A stretch of 6,544 nucleotides of DNA from Acidobacteriota bacterium. Its GTDB lineage: Bacteria > Acidobacteriota > Terriglobia > Terriglobales > Acidobacteriaceae. The DNA lies in assembly GCA_028873155.1 (NCBI GenBank), contig JAGWML010000171.1, positions 1 through 6,544 on the forward strand, written 5' to 3'. Below the pieces are notes generated by a model. It was not told the origin of the DNA. It ran no database searches and saw only the letters and a program-made list of their open reading frames with translations. Position numbers and translations under genes: made by a program. Every line of letters starts with the position of its first letter. The stretch's first letter is position 1. This document shows positions 1 through 5,030 of the stretch, piece after piece.

Positions 1-689
1 ATCGCCCGATTGTAGATGCGGTGGATGGGTACACGGCGGCCGCGCCCATCGCGATAGAACAGCCTGCTCCCCTCCGCTTCCAATCCCGCAATGTCCACCA
101 CCGCAATCCCAAGCCTGCGCGCCGTCACCAGAAAATCCGGCAGCGTCTTCTGATGCATCGGATCCACTTCCGCCAGCACGACGTTCTCCGCTGCATGCCC
201 GCCGAGAACCGTCTCGGCAAACAGACGCCAATAGCCGGCCTCATCCAGTCCGCTCAGAAAGATCTGGAGCTGGCTCGGCAATCCAAAGGCGCTCCGGTAC
301 GCATCGCAGAGCACCGTCTGAAATCCGTAGAGCGAAGGAAAAGCCTGCAACTCCACCAGCCAAGGCTCCAGCCCGCCCTGCGCGGTTTCGACGAGTGCAA
401 AGTCGGCGGTCAGAAAATTCGGGCGCCGGGTTTCGCCTGCGACACAATACCCCGCGGGAATCGCTGCGCGCGCGCGCTCCAGATACGCCGCATCGTCCAT
501 GAGGGCCAGCGCCATCTCTGCACCCGCCGCGGCCATTTGTTCCAGCAGCGCTGTGGGCACAAACACGGGCGTCTCCGCCAGCCGGAATTGAATCGAGCAC
601 TGCGAGCCCGCTTCCGTCAGGCCATACAGACTCTTATAGGCCTCAGGAGTGAACTGCTCGTTGAACCTCCGGCGCAATCCCTGAATCAA
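1..689 (-). CDS. Conserved uncharacterised protein, possibly ATP-grasp-like (N-terminal part; C-terminus beyond window)
   Basis: The minus strand is open from an in-frame TGA near 790 to base 1, and 229 residues of the product are visible. I place the start at a TTG (689-687) because GGGAGGT lies about 6 bases before it. No ATG or GTG exists between the upstream stop and this codon. The protein begins IQGLRRRFNEQFTPEAYKSL. It carries conserved-looking blocks: RLAETPVFVP (about residues 36-45), RRPNFLTADFAL (88-99), LVELQAFPSLYGFQ (111-124), and VPIHRIYNRA at the cut (220-229). From memory these blocks match a widespread uncharacterised family of about 400 residues, also common in Bacteroidota. 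I associate its missing C-terminal half with an ATP-grasp-like fold. The catalytic half is outside the window, so no reaction can be assigned. There is no signal peptide or membrane segment, so it is probably cytoplasmic. It is transcribed divergently from the small peptide gene at 984. Confidence 0.82.
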   Translation of the reverse strand, partial: MIQGLRRRFNEQFTPEAYKSLYGLTEAGSQCSIQFRLAETPVFVPTALLEQMAAAGAEMALALMDDAAYLERARAAIPAGYCVAGETRRPNFLTADFALVETAQGGLEPWLVELQAFPSLYGFQTVLCDAYRSAFGLPSQLQIFLSGLDEAGYWRLFAETVLGGHAAENVVLAEVDPMHQKTLPDFLVTARRLGIAVVDIAGLEAEGSRLFYRDGRGRRVPIHRIYNRA

Positions 690-983
690 GGCCAAACCTC
701 CCGCTGCAACCCGCCAGTCTGGTTCACCATACGCCCGTCCCAGCCATCCAAACCACGCAACGGCGGCAGGACGAACGAAAGCGAGCCCGGAGAATCAGAT
801 AAATGTAAACATTTTAAGCCAAATACTTTGAGCGCCTTAGGGCAGGAATTGAAGAGCCCCCTACAGTACGAAGGTCACGGTCCAAAAATAATTTAGAAAA
901 AAGTTACCTTTGGGGTAGCGTTCCTGCCACTTTTGGGGTAGTCTTTGGAGCGTAACTCATTCAGTTCGTTGGGAGACGCTCAT
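690..983. other. Divergent intergenic region, AT-rich in the middle
   Basis: No gene is supported here on either strand; the long plus-strand frame crossing it is an antisense shadow of the gene on the left. The stretch from about 800 to 905 is clearly AT-richer than the flanks (for example aaaaataatttagaaaaaag near 884-903), as expected for a divergent promoter region. I could not assign convincing sigma-70 boxes for either gene. The notable content is the pair of 13-bp direct repeats at 906-941 and a Shine-Dalgarno GGGAG at 971-975, 8 bases before the ATG at 984. Confidence 0.6.
906..941 (+). repeat. Two 13-bp direct repeats, 23-bp period (possible operator)
   Basis: ACCTTTGGGGTAG (906-918) and ACTTTTGGGGTAG (929-941) differ at one base and start 23 bp apart, close to two helical turns. 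Two sites on the same DNA face would suit a dimeric or paired DNA-binding protein. They end 42 bp before the ATG of the small peptide gene at 984, where an activator site, repressor site or alternative sigma-factor site could lie. The repeat itself is seen directly; the regulatory role is inferred. Confidence 0.45.
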
Positions 984-1127
984 ATGCTGAATCGTATTGT
1001 CAAAACTTCCGTCCTTGCTCTTGCTACCCTCGCCATTGCCGCTGCAACGATCATTCCCATGACACCGTTTCCGACCAAGACCGCTGCCATTCCCATGACA
1101 CCGTTCCCGACCAAGGCTATGGCGTAG
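984..1127 (+). CDS. Small exported peptide with two IPMTPFPTK repeats
   Basis: This is a 47-residue product. The ATG at 984 is chosen because GGGAG (971-975) sits 8 bases upstream; a TTG at 945 lengthens the frame but has no such site. Residues 1-7 (MLNRIVK) are basic and are followed by a hydrophobic alanine/leucine stretch to about residue 21, with AIA (17-19) or AAA (19-21) as candidate signal-peptidase I sites, so export through the Sec pathway is likely. The rest consists of IPMTPFPTK (24-32), TAA, IPMTPFPTK (36-44) and AMA. There are no cysteines, no lipobox, and no domain I recognise. Each repeat ends in lysine, so cleavage after lysine would release two identical nonapeptides; that is speculation. 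The next gene, 103 bp downstream on the same strand, is a seven-helix membrane protein. Alternatives are a small periplasmic or envelope peptide, or a non-functional frame. The Shine-Dalgarno, signal-like N-terminus and in-frame repeat together favour a real gene. Confidence 0.68.
   Translation: MLNRIVKTSVLALATLAIAAATIIPMTPFPTKTAAIPMTPFPTKAMA
1053..1115 (+). repeat. In-frame tandem repeat within the small peptide gene (36-bp period)
   Basis: Two 27-bp copies lie at 1053-1079 and 1089-1115, separated by 9 bases, giving a 36-bp (12-codon) period. They differ at one base, a synonymous TTT/TTC change in the phenylalanine codon, so the encoded nonapeptide IPMTPFPTK is identical in both. This suggests either a recent duplication or selection to keep two identical peptide units. 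Confidence 0.9.
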
Positions 1128-1169
1128 GCTTTGAATTTATAAATAGGTGCCCGTGATGCGGGAGGCAGC

Positions 1170-1203
1170 ACATCTAAGGTATGCTTATCTCTAGATGTAT
1201 AGT
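1170..1203 (+). promoter_or_regulatory. Palindrome overlapping a -10-like box before the seven-helix gene
   Basis: ACATCTA (1170-1176) and TAGATGT (1192-1198) are perfect 7-bp inverted arms around a 15-base centre. Nested inside is TAAG (1175-1178) paired with CTTA (1184-1187). The right arm abuts TATAGT (1198-1203), a five-of-six match to the sigma-70 -10 box. That would start transcription near 1210, about 20 bases before the ATG at 1231. No good -35 box lies at 16-18 bases, which would fit a promoter needing an activator bound at the palindrome, or chance. The inverted repeat is observed; its function is inferred. Confidence 0.3.
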
Positions 1204-1230
1204 TCCTGATGGTGCTGCGGACTAAACGCT

Positions 1231-2007
1231 ATGGAGCACTTGAGCTTCATCCTCTGGTTACTCGGCATTCTGGCGGAGCTGACCGTAGTTCTGCTCCTAA
1301 TAGTCCGCGGTTTGTGGCATTCTCTTCGACTATTTTCGCTCTACTGTGTGTGGGACCTCCTCAACAATTGTCTAGTTCTTCCCTTGGCTGAGCACTTAGG
1401 CAACGGCTACAGGGAAGTGTACTTAGCGATAGTCGTAATCGATACAGTGTTTGTATTTGCAGTGTTGACCGAGCTGACCTGGTCCGTTCTTCGTCCAATT
1501 CAAGCGTATCTTCCCCGTCGAGCCTATCTGTTCATTGCTCTCCTGTTGGCGCTGGCTGGAGTCCTACTCTGGCCCTTGACGGCGGTTGGTGGAGTGGCCA
1601 AAACCTTCGCCCTGATCATTCATGTTCAACAACTATCCTCCCTGCTCCGGATCTTATTTTTCGTGGGACTTGCCGCATGCAGCAACTTGTTATCTCTTAG
1701 TTGGCGTGACCGCGAACTTCAGGTGGCAACAGGGCTGGGGTTTTACTCCATCGTCAGCTTCGCAGCGATGCTCGTCCATACGCACAACTCGAACATTCTT
1801 CAATACAGCACCTTGAACGAGTTCGTTGTCGCAAGCTATTTGGGCTCATTGCTTTACTGGGTCTACAGCTTCGCCCAGAAAGAAGCGGAGCGGCGCGAGT
1901 TCACCCCGCAGATGCAGGGCGTTCTGCTGGCGATGGCCGGTGTTGCGCGCGAGCAGCGACTGGCCCTGGCCCAGGCCGCCCTGGAGCGCCGCCAGAGCAA
2001 GGCCTGA
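1231..2007 (+). CDS. Uncharacterised seven-helix integral membrane protein
   Basis: The product is 258 residues. Seven hydrophobic segments can be read at about 4-25, 32-52, 62-85, 97-118, 125-153, 164-184 and 196-215. A charged cytoplasmic or external tail follows (QKEAERREFTPQMQGVLLAM, then to the C-terminus). I do not recognise a functional family. The helix layout and the FTPQMQ-type tail resemble uncharacterised membrane proteins that I associate with Acidobacteriota genomes, often in several copies. There is no histidine kinase, transporter or enzyme motif. The ATG at 1231 has only a weak GCGG-type Shine-Dalgarno about 10 bases upstream, but an in-frame stop at 1207-1209 and the lack of other start codons leave no alternative. 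Codon choice in the membrane part is mixed, with many TTA/CTA/AGT-type codons, whereas the last 45 codons are strikingly GC-rich. It follows the small exported peptide gene by 103 bp and could share its transcript. Confidence 0.85.
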   Translation: MEHLSFILWLLGILAELTVVLLLIVRGLWHSLRLFSLYCVWDLLNNCLVLPLAEHLGNGYREVYLAIVVIDTVFVFAVLTELTWSVLRPIQAYLPRRAYLFIALLLALAGVLLWPLTAVGGVAKTFALIIHVQQLSSLLRILFFVGLAACSNLLSLSWRDRELQVATGLGFYSIVSFAAMLVHTHNSNILQYSTLNEFVVASYLGSLLYWVYSFAQKEAERREFTPQMQGVLLAMAGVAREQRLALAQAALERRQSKA

Positions 2008-2256
2008 CGATTTTCTCCCCTCCCGTTGCTCCCTTCCGCTGTTAACACCGCGCTCCAACGCTTCTCCCCGAGCATTTCCTTCCCGAGTCCGCCATTACGG
2101 AAGTACCTGCATCCATACCACTAACGGTTTATCGCAACCATCGATTTTTCGTACACATAGCGCACGAATTCTGCTATTAATGGTGGGTGAAGTAGGAACC
2201 GGGTAGATGAGCCGAAGGGCTCGGACAGCAATTCAAGCAAGAAAAAGGAACACCCG
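2008..2256. other. Intergenic region upstream of the 172-residue gene
   Basis: No coding sequence is supported here. A -10-like TATTAA lies at 2175-2180, just after an inverted repeat TTCGT (2148-2152) / ACGAA (2164-2168) with an 11-base spacer. No convincing -35 box is present. The leader contains a small perfect hairpin GAGCC-GAAG-GGCTC (2209-2222), and the Shine-Dalgarno AAGGA (2245-2249) is 7 bases before the ATG at 2257. No terminator is evident for the membrane protein gene that ends at 2007. Confidence 0.35.
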
Positions 2257-2775
2257 ATGCTTCTGACGTTGATTCAAATTGCGGCGCTTGCTGGGATAGC
2301 AATTTTCCTTGGTCGGTGGAGAATGGCCGTTCGCAGGCGCAACGAGGCCACATGGGACTCGCTCGTGGCGCGGCTGCGCTGCGACTGGTCTGCCCGCGAG
2401 CTCAGTGAACACTTCCTCTGGCAGGAAGGCATGGAATCCACTCCGGATGAGACGTGGACCCGTATTCACGGGGTACATGGCCTGTGGGCCATGTACCAGA
2501 ATGCCTCGGTGATGATCGAGATGGCTGATTTTGCCGCTCGCACCGGAGCCTGCAAAGATATGGAACTCATCGCCACGCTGCACAGCGACGCACTGCAAAT
2601 CCGGGTTTGCTCCCTCATGGCGCTCGGCCAGTATGCGTGTACACATGCCAGCGAAGGCGTACGCATCAATGCGTTTCGCGCCGCCACGATGTATACGGGC
2701 ATGGCTGCGCGCATGACCCGCCTGTTGCAGGAAAATGCAGCCGTGATTCTGCCCGACTTTGTCGCAGCGATGTAA
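2257..2775 (+). CDS. Uncharacterised 172-residue protein with single N-terminal membrane anchor
   Basis: The ATG at 2257 has AAGGA at 2245-2249 with a 7-base spacer. Residues 3-19 (LTLIQIAALAGIAIFLG) form one hydrophobic segment followed by RWRMAVRRR, so it is probably an inner-membrane anchor with the remainder in the cytoplasm. The soluble part is alpha-helical in appearance, with blocks WAMYQNASVMIEMADFA (about 77-93), LHSDALQIRVCSLMALGQYA (108-127) and SEGVRINAFRAATMYTGMAA (132-151). The pattern matches, from memory, an uncharacterised protein found repeatedly in Acidobacteriota; I know no function for it. No catalytic motif is visible. The gene ends 21 bp before a strong terminator. An overlapping minus-strand frame at 2233-2784 is its antisense shadow. 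Confidence 0.85.
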   Translation: MLLTLIQIAALAGIAIFLGRWRMAVRRRNEATWDSLVARLRCDWSARELSEHFLWQEGMESTPDETWTRIHGVHGLWAMYQNASVMIEMADFAARTGACKDMELIATLHSDALQIRVCSLMALGQYACTHASEGVRINAFRAATMYTGMAARMTRLLQENAAVILPDFVAAM

Positions 2776-2796
2776 GCATCCCAACGATCTTCAGCG

Positions 2797-2826
2797 AAAA
2801 GCCCCCGGATGATTCCGGGGGCTTTT
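2797..2826. terminator. Bidirectional intrinsic terminator between converging genes
   Basis: AAAAGCCCCCGG (2797-2808) pairs perfectly with CCGGGGGCTTTT (2815-2826) over 12 bp around the 6-base loop ATGATT. The T-run on the plus strand serves the 172-residue gene ending at 2775. The A-run at 2797-2800 gives the matching T-run on the minus strand for the aldo/keto reductase gene ending at 2849. Position, GC core and U tract on both sides make this the strongest regulatory call in the window. Confidence 0.95.
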
Positions 2827-2848
2827 GTTATGTGCCGTACTTGCGATT

Positions 2849-3826
2849 TCACGCGGCATTTGTAGCGAGGAACGCGTTAATCCGCGCAAACCCCTCATCG
2901 CTGAGGCGGAAGGTCAGCGCAGGAACGATCCCGTCCACCTGCTGCGCGCTGCGGCCGCCCACAATCGCCGCGGTAATTGCTGGATGCCGCAAGGTCCATG
3001 CCACGGCAACCACGCCCGGCTCGACCTTGTGCTCCGCGCCGATCTCACGCAGCAGTTCCACGAGCTTGAGGTTGCGGCTCAGCCGCGGCTCATTGAACTC
3101 AACCGCACGCTTGCGCCAGTCGTCGGCGGGCAGCGCAGCCACACGTGCCGCAGTCATCTTGCCGGTCAGCAGCCCCGACACCATTGGCGAGTAGTTGATG
3201 ATGCCAATGTTGTTCGCCTGCGCAAAGGGCAGAATGTCTTCTTCTATCGCGCGGCACAGCATGGAATAGGGCGGCTGCAGGCTGGTGATGGGCGCAATCT
3301 TCTGCGCGCGCTTCATCTGTTCCACGTTGAAGTTTGAGACGCCAATCCAGCGGACTTTGCCCTGCTCGCGCAGCTTCGCAAGCGCCTCCCACCCCTCTTC
3401 GATCTCGGTCTCGGGGTTGGGCCAGTGAATCTGATACAGGTCGATCGTCTCCACGCCGAGCCGGCGCAGGGAGCTCTCCAGTTCCTCACGCACCGATTCG
3501 GCCTTCAACGACCGGTAGATGGAGCGGTCCGCATGCCAGCGCATCGAGCACTTGGTGAAAACGAGCGGCTTGTGGCTCGCGGTCTTCAGCGCCCTGGCTA
3601 CCATCTCTTCGGAGTGTCCGAGTCCGTAGATGGCCGCCGTGTCAATCCAGTTGATACCGTGATCCAGCGCGCGATGAATGGCCGCAACGGATTCGCTGTC
3701 ATCCTGCGCGCCCCATGCGAATTCCCAGTTGCCGCCGCCGATGGCCCACGCGCCAAAGCCGATGGGCGTCAGTTCAAGGTCAGAGTTTCCAAGTCTGCGA
3801 AGAGGAAGAGAAGCTTTGGTCGTCAT
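2849..3826 (-). CDS. Aldo/keto reductase
   Basis: This 325-residue protein is a complete member of the NAD(P)H-dependent aldo/keto reductase superfamily (TIM barrel, cytoplasmic), which reduces aldehydes or ketones to alcohols. The catalytic tetrad is visible: Asp62 and Tyr67 in WIDTAAIYGLGHSEE, Lys92 in VFTKCSMRW and His134 in YQIHWPNP. Further family marks are RLGNSDLELTPIGFGAWAIG at the N-terminus, GWEALAKLREQGKVRWIGVS (145-164), and the cofactor-phosphate region AAIVGGRSAQQVDGI (286-300). The opening and the QPPYSML block suggest the IolS/YghZ-like (AKR11-14) side of the family rather than xylose reductases; the substrate cannot be read from sequence. It is last in a three-gene minus-strand run, 65 bp after the peptidase gene. 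The start is fixed by an in-frame TAA just upstream, yet the GGAG (3832-3829) is only 2 bases before the ATG, unusually tight. Confidence 0.96.
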   Translation of the reverse strand: MTTKASLPLRRLGNSDLELTPIGFGAWAIGGGNWEFAWGAQDDSESVAAIHRALDHGINWIDTAAIYGLGHSEEMVARALKTASHKPLVFTKCSMRWHADRSIYRSLKAESVREELESSLRRLGVETIDLYQIHWPNPETEIEEGWEALAKLREQGKVRWIGVSNFNVEQMKRAQKIAPITSLQPPYSMLCRAIEEDILPFAQANNIGIINYSPMVSGLLTGKMTAARVAALPADDWRKRAVEFNEPRLSRNLKLVELLREIGAEHKVEPGVVAVAWTLRHPAITAAIVGGRSAQQVDGIVPALTFRLSDEGFARINAFLATNAA

Positions 3827-3891
3827 ATCTCCACTTTAGATGACGCCCCGCGGCTCCGGTTGCGGCTTTTGCTGCGTGTGGGCGGCGCGCC

Positions 3892-4938
3892 TCAGGCAGC
3901 GATCAGGAACCGCCCCTCGCGCATAATCTGTTCCTCACCCGCCTCGGTCTCGATCCAGATGTTAAAGCGCAGTCCAACTACGTCGATATGCGTGCCCGAG
4001 CGCCACGGCGCGCCCGTGTGCTCGCCGTAGGGATTGCCAAAGGCGATGTGGATGCCGGGAAATTTCTCGTCCTGCAGAATGTTGCCGATCACGCGCTCCA
4101 CGCCGAGGTTGGTGCCAATCGCAAACTCGCCCACGCGGTCCGAGTTTTCGTCCGTGTGCGTATAGGCCCAGAAGTCCGCTTCAAGCTGCTTGTTGGCGCT
4201 GGAGCAGCGCACGATGCGGTTGCCGGCAATTTCGATCGTCAGCGGCGTCTCAGCCAGAAGACCATAGCGCGCGCAGAGCCAGTCGCCCACCACGCCATCC
4301 ACCACAAATGTGCCGTTCACTTCGCCGGGCGAGGTGAAGCACTCGCCGCCGGGCAGGTTGCCCCATTTCTCAGGCGAGATGATGCCGGAGGTCTTGAACC
4401 ATTTGTAGTTCGGATTCATCTCCGCTGTGATGTTGGTCCCAGCCGCGGTCGTCGCGCGAATCCGCGTGGCCTGGCGCACTCGTTCCAGCACGTTCTGCGA
4501 GAGCCGGTCAACGCGGTTGAAATCAGCGCGCATCCCCTGGCACATAATCTCGGGCGTGATGTTGACCATGTGCGCGTGGCGCATGTGGCGGCGATTGACC
4601 ACATCGGTCATCTGCATCCGCGAGCGCAATTCATTAGCCTGCACCAGCACGGCAAAGATGGAAACCTGCGAGGTCTCCATGTCCTCGAGCACCGCCGCCG
4701 GCATGTCACTCAACGGGCGCGCGGCCAGGTCTTCCAGCACGAAGGCATTCCACTCGCAGCCGCGTGCGGCAAGTTGAGCGGCAAGCGAAGCGCCAATCTG
4801 CTCCGTTACGCGGTCGGTGATCAGAGTGACCTTTTCTGCCGGGTCGATGCGCAGGCACGTCTCCACCGCGGAGCGGGCTCCGGGCGTGAACTCAGACGGA
4901 TAAGCCAGTGACAGCAGGTAGGATGCGGCTTGATTCAT
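3892..4938 (-). CDS. M29-type metallo-aminopeptidase homologue
   Basis: The 348-residue product resembles the M29 (aminopeptidase T/AmpS) family, which removes N-terminal residues from peptides using two divalent metals. The blocks in order are GNLPGGECFTSPGEVNGTFV (193-212), EFAIGTNLGVERVIGNILQD (271-290), FPGIHIAFGNPYGEHTGAPW (293-312) and GTHIDVV (315-321). By pattern, the likely metal ligands are Glu199, Glu271, His297, His317 and Asp319, matching the family order of Glu, Glu, His and a final His-x-Asp. It is shorter than typical M29 enzymes (about 400 residues). That length is close to the related ring-cleaving 2,5-dihydroxypyridine dioxygenases of the NicX type, which also use a His-x-Asp pair, so a non-peptidase role is possible. 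No signal peptide is seen, so it is cytoplasmic. The ATG at 4938 is the only start codon after the upstream stop; the nearest Shine-Dalgarno-like GGGAG is about 15 bases away. It lies between the ligase and reductase genes. Confidence 0.85.
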   Translation of the reverse strand: MNQAASYLLSLAYPSEFTPGARSAVETCLRIDPAEKVTLITDRVTEQIGASLAAQLAARGCEWNAFVLEDLAARPLSDMPAAVLEDMETSQVSIFAVLVQANELRSRMQMTDVVNRRHMRHAHMVNITPEIMCQGMRADFNRVDRLSQNVLERVRQATRIRATTAAGTNITAEMNPNYKWFKTSGIISPEKWGNLPGGECFTSPGEVNGTFVVDGVVGDWLCARYGLLAETPLTIEIAGNRIVRCSSANKQLEADFWAYTHTDENSDRVGEFAIGTNLGVERVIGNILQDEKFPGIHIAFGNPYGEHTGAPWRSGTHIDVVGLRFNIWIETEAGEEQIMREGRFLIAA

Positions 4939-4958
4939 GCGTCGTGTGCGGCGCTCCC

Positions 4959-5001
4959 TCTCAAGAAAGACCGCGTGGAAAGCGGCCGATATCTCTTGAG
5001 A
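4959..5001 (-). promoter_or_regulatory. Nested stem-loop in the leader before the aminopeptidase gene
   Basis: In the 92-bp gap, TCTCAAGA (4959-4966) and TCTTGAGA (4994-5001) form a perfect 8-bp outer stem. Inside it CCGC (4971-4974) pairs with GCGG (4982-4985), and on the minus-strand RNA this extends with one G-U and one G-C pair. On that RNA the outer stem's 3' arm is followed directly by GGGAG, about 15 bases before the ATG, with no U tract. It is therefore not an intrinsic terminator and could instead affect translation or RNA processing between the ligase and peptidase genes. A separate short palindrome, AATTC-ACG-GAATT, lies at 5011-5023. The pairing is read from the sequence; the role is inferred. 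Confidence 0.35.
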
Positions 5002-5030
5002 CTACCGAAAAATTCACGGAATTGAAACAG

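Noticed and set aside
241..600. Minus-strand frame of 119 codons inside the first gene
   Set aside because: It is in a different frame from the family-like protein, and its Arg/Gly/Ala-rich translation shows no recognisable motif.
21..896. Long plus-strand open frame of 291 codons
   Set aside because: It is antisense to the minus-strand protein with family-like blocks (VELQAFPSLYGFQ). Its own translation is rich in Arg, Gln, Pro and His with no domain character, typical of a shadow frame in GC-rich DNA.
1150..1162. CCCG-TGATG-CGGG hairpin after the peptide gene as a terminator
   Set aside because: The stem is only 4 bp and is followed by GAGGCAG rather than a T-run, so intrinsic termination is unlikely.
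980..1171. Minus-strand frame antisense to the small peptide gene (63 codons)
   Set aside because: It shows its own repeat (VGNGVMGM) only because the DNA repeat is read in reverse. It has no Shine-Dalgarno evidence, and the plus frame has an export signal and a ribosome site.
2148..2168. TTCGT-N11-ACGAA as a LysR-type operator
   Set aside because: The arms are only 5 bp, no LysR-type gene is adjacent, and such short palindromes arise often by chance. It is mentioned only within the intergenic entry.
2233..2784. Minus-strand frame of 183 codons over the 172-residue gene
   Set aside because: The plus frame has a good Shine-Dalgarno, a membrane anchor, conserved-looking blocks and a terminator right after it; the minus frame has none of these.
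3988..4911. Plus-strand frame of 307 codons over the aminopeptidase gene
   Set aside because: The minus strand encodes a clear M29-like protein with ordered metal-ligand motifs. The plus frame is an Arg/His/Ala-rich shadow.
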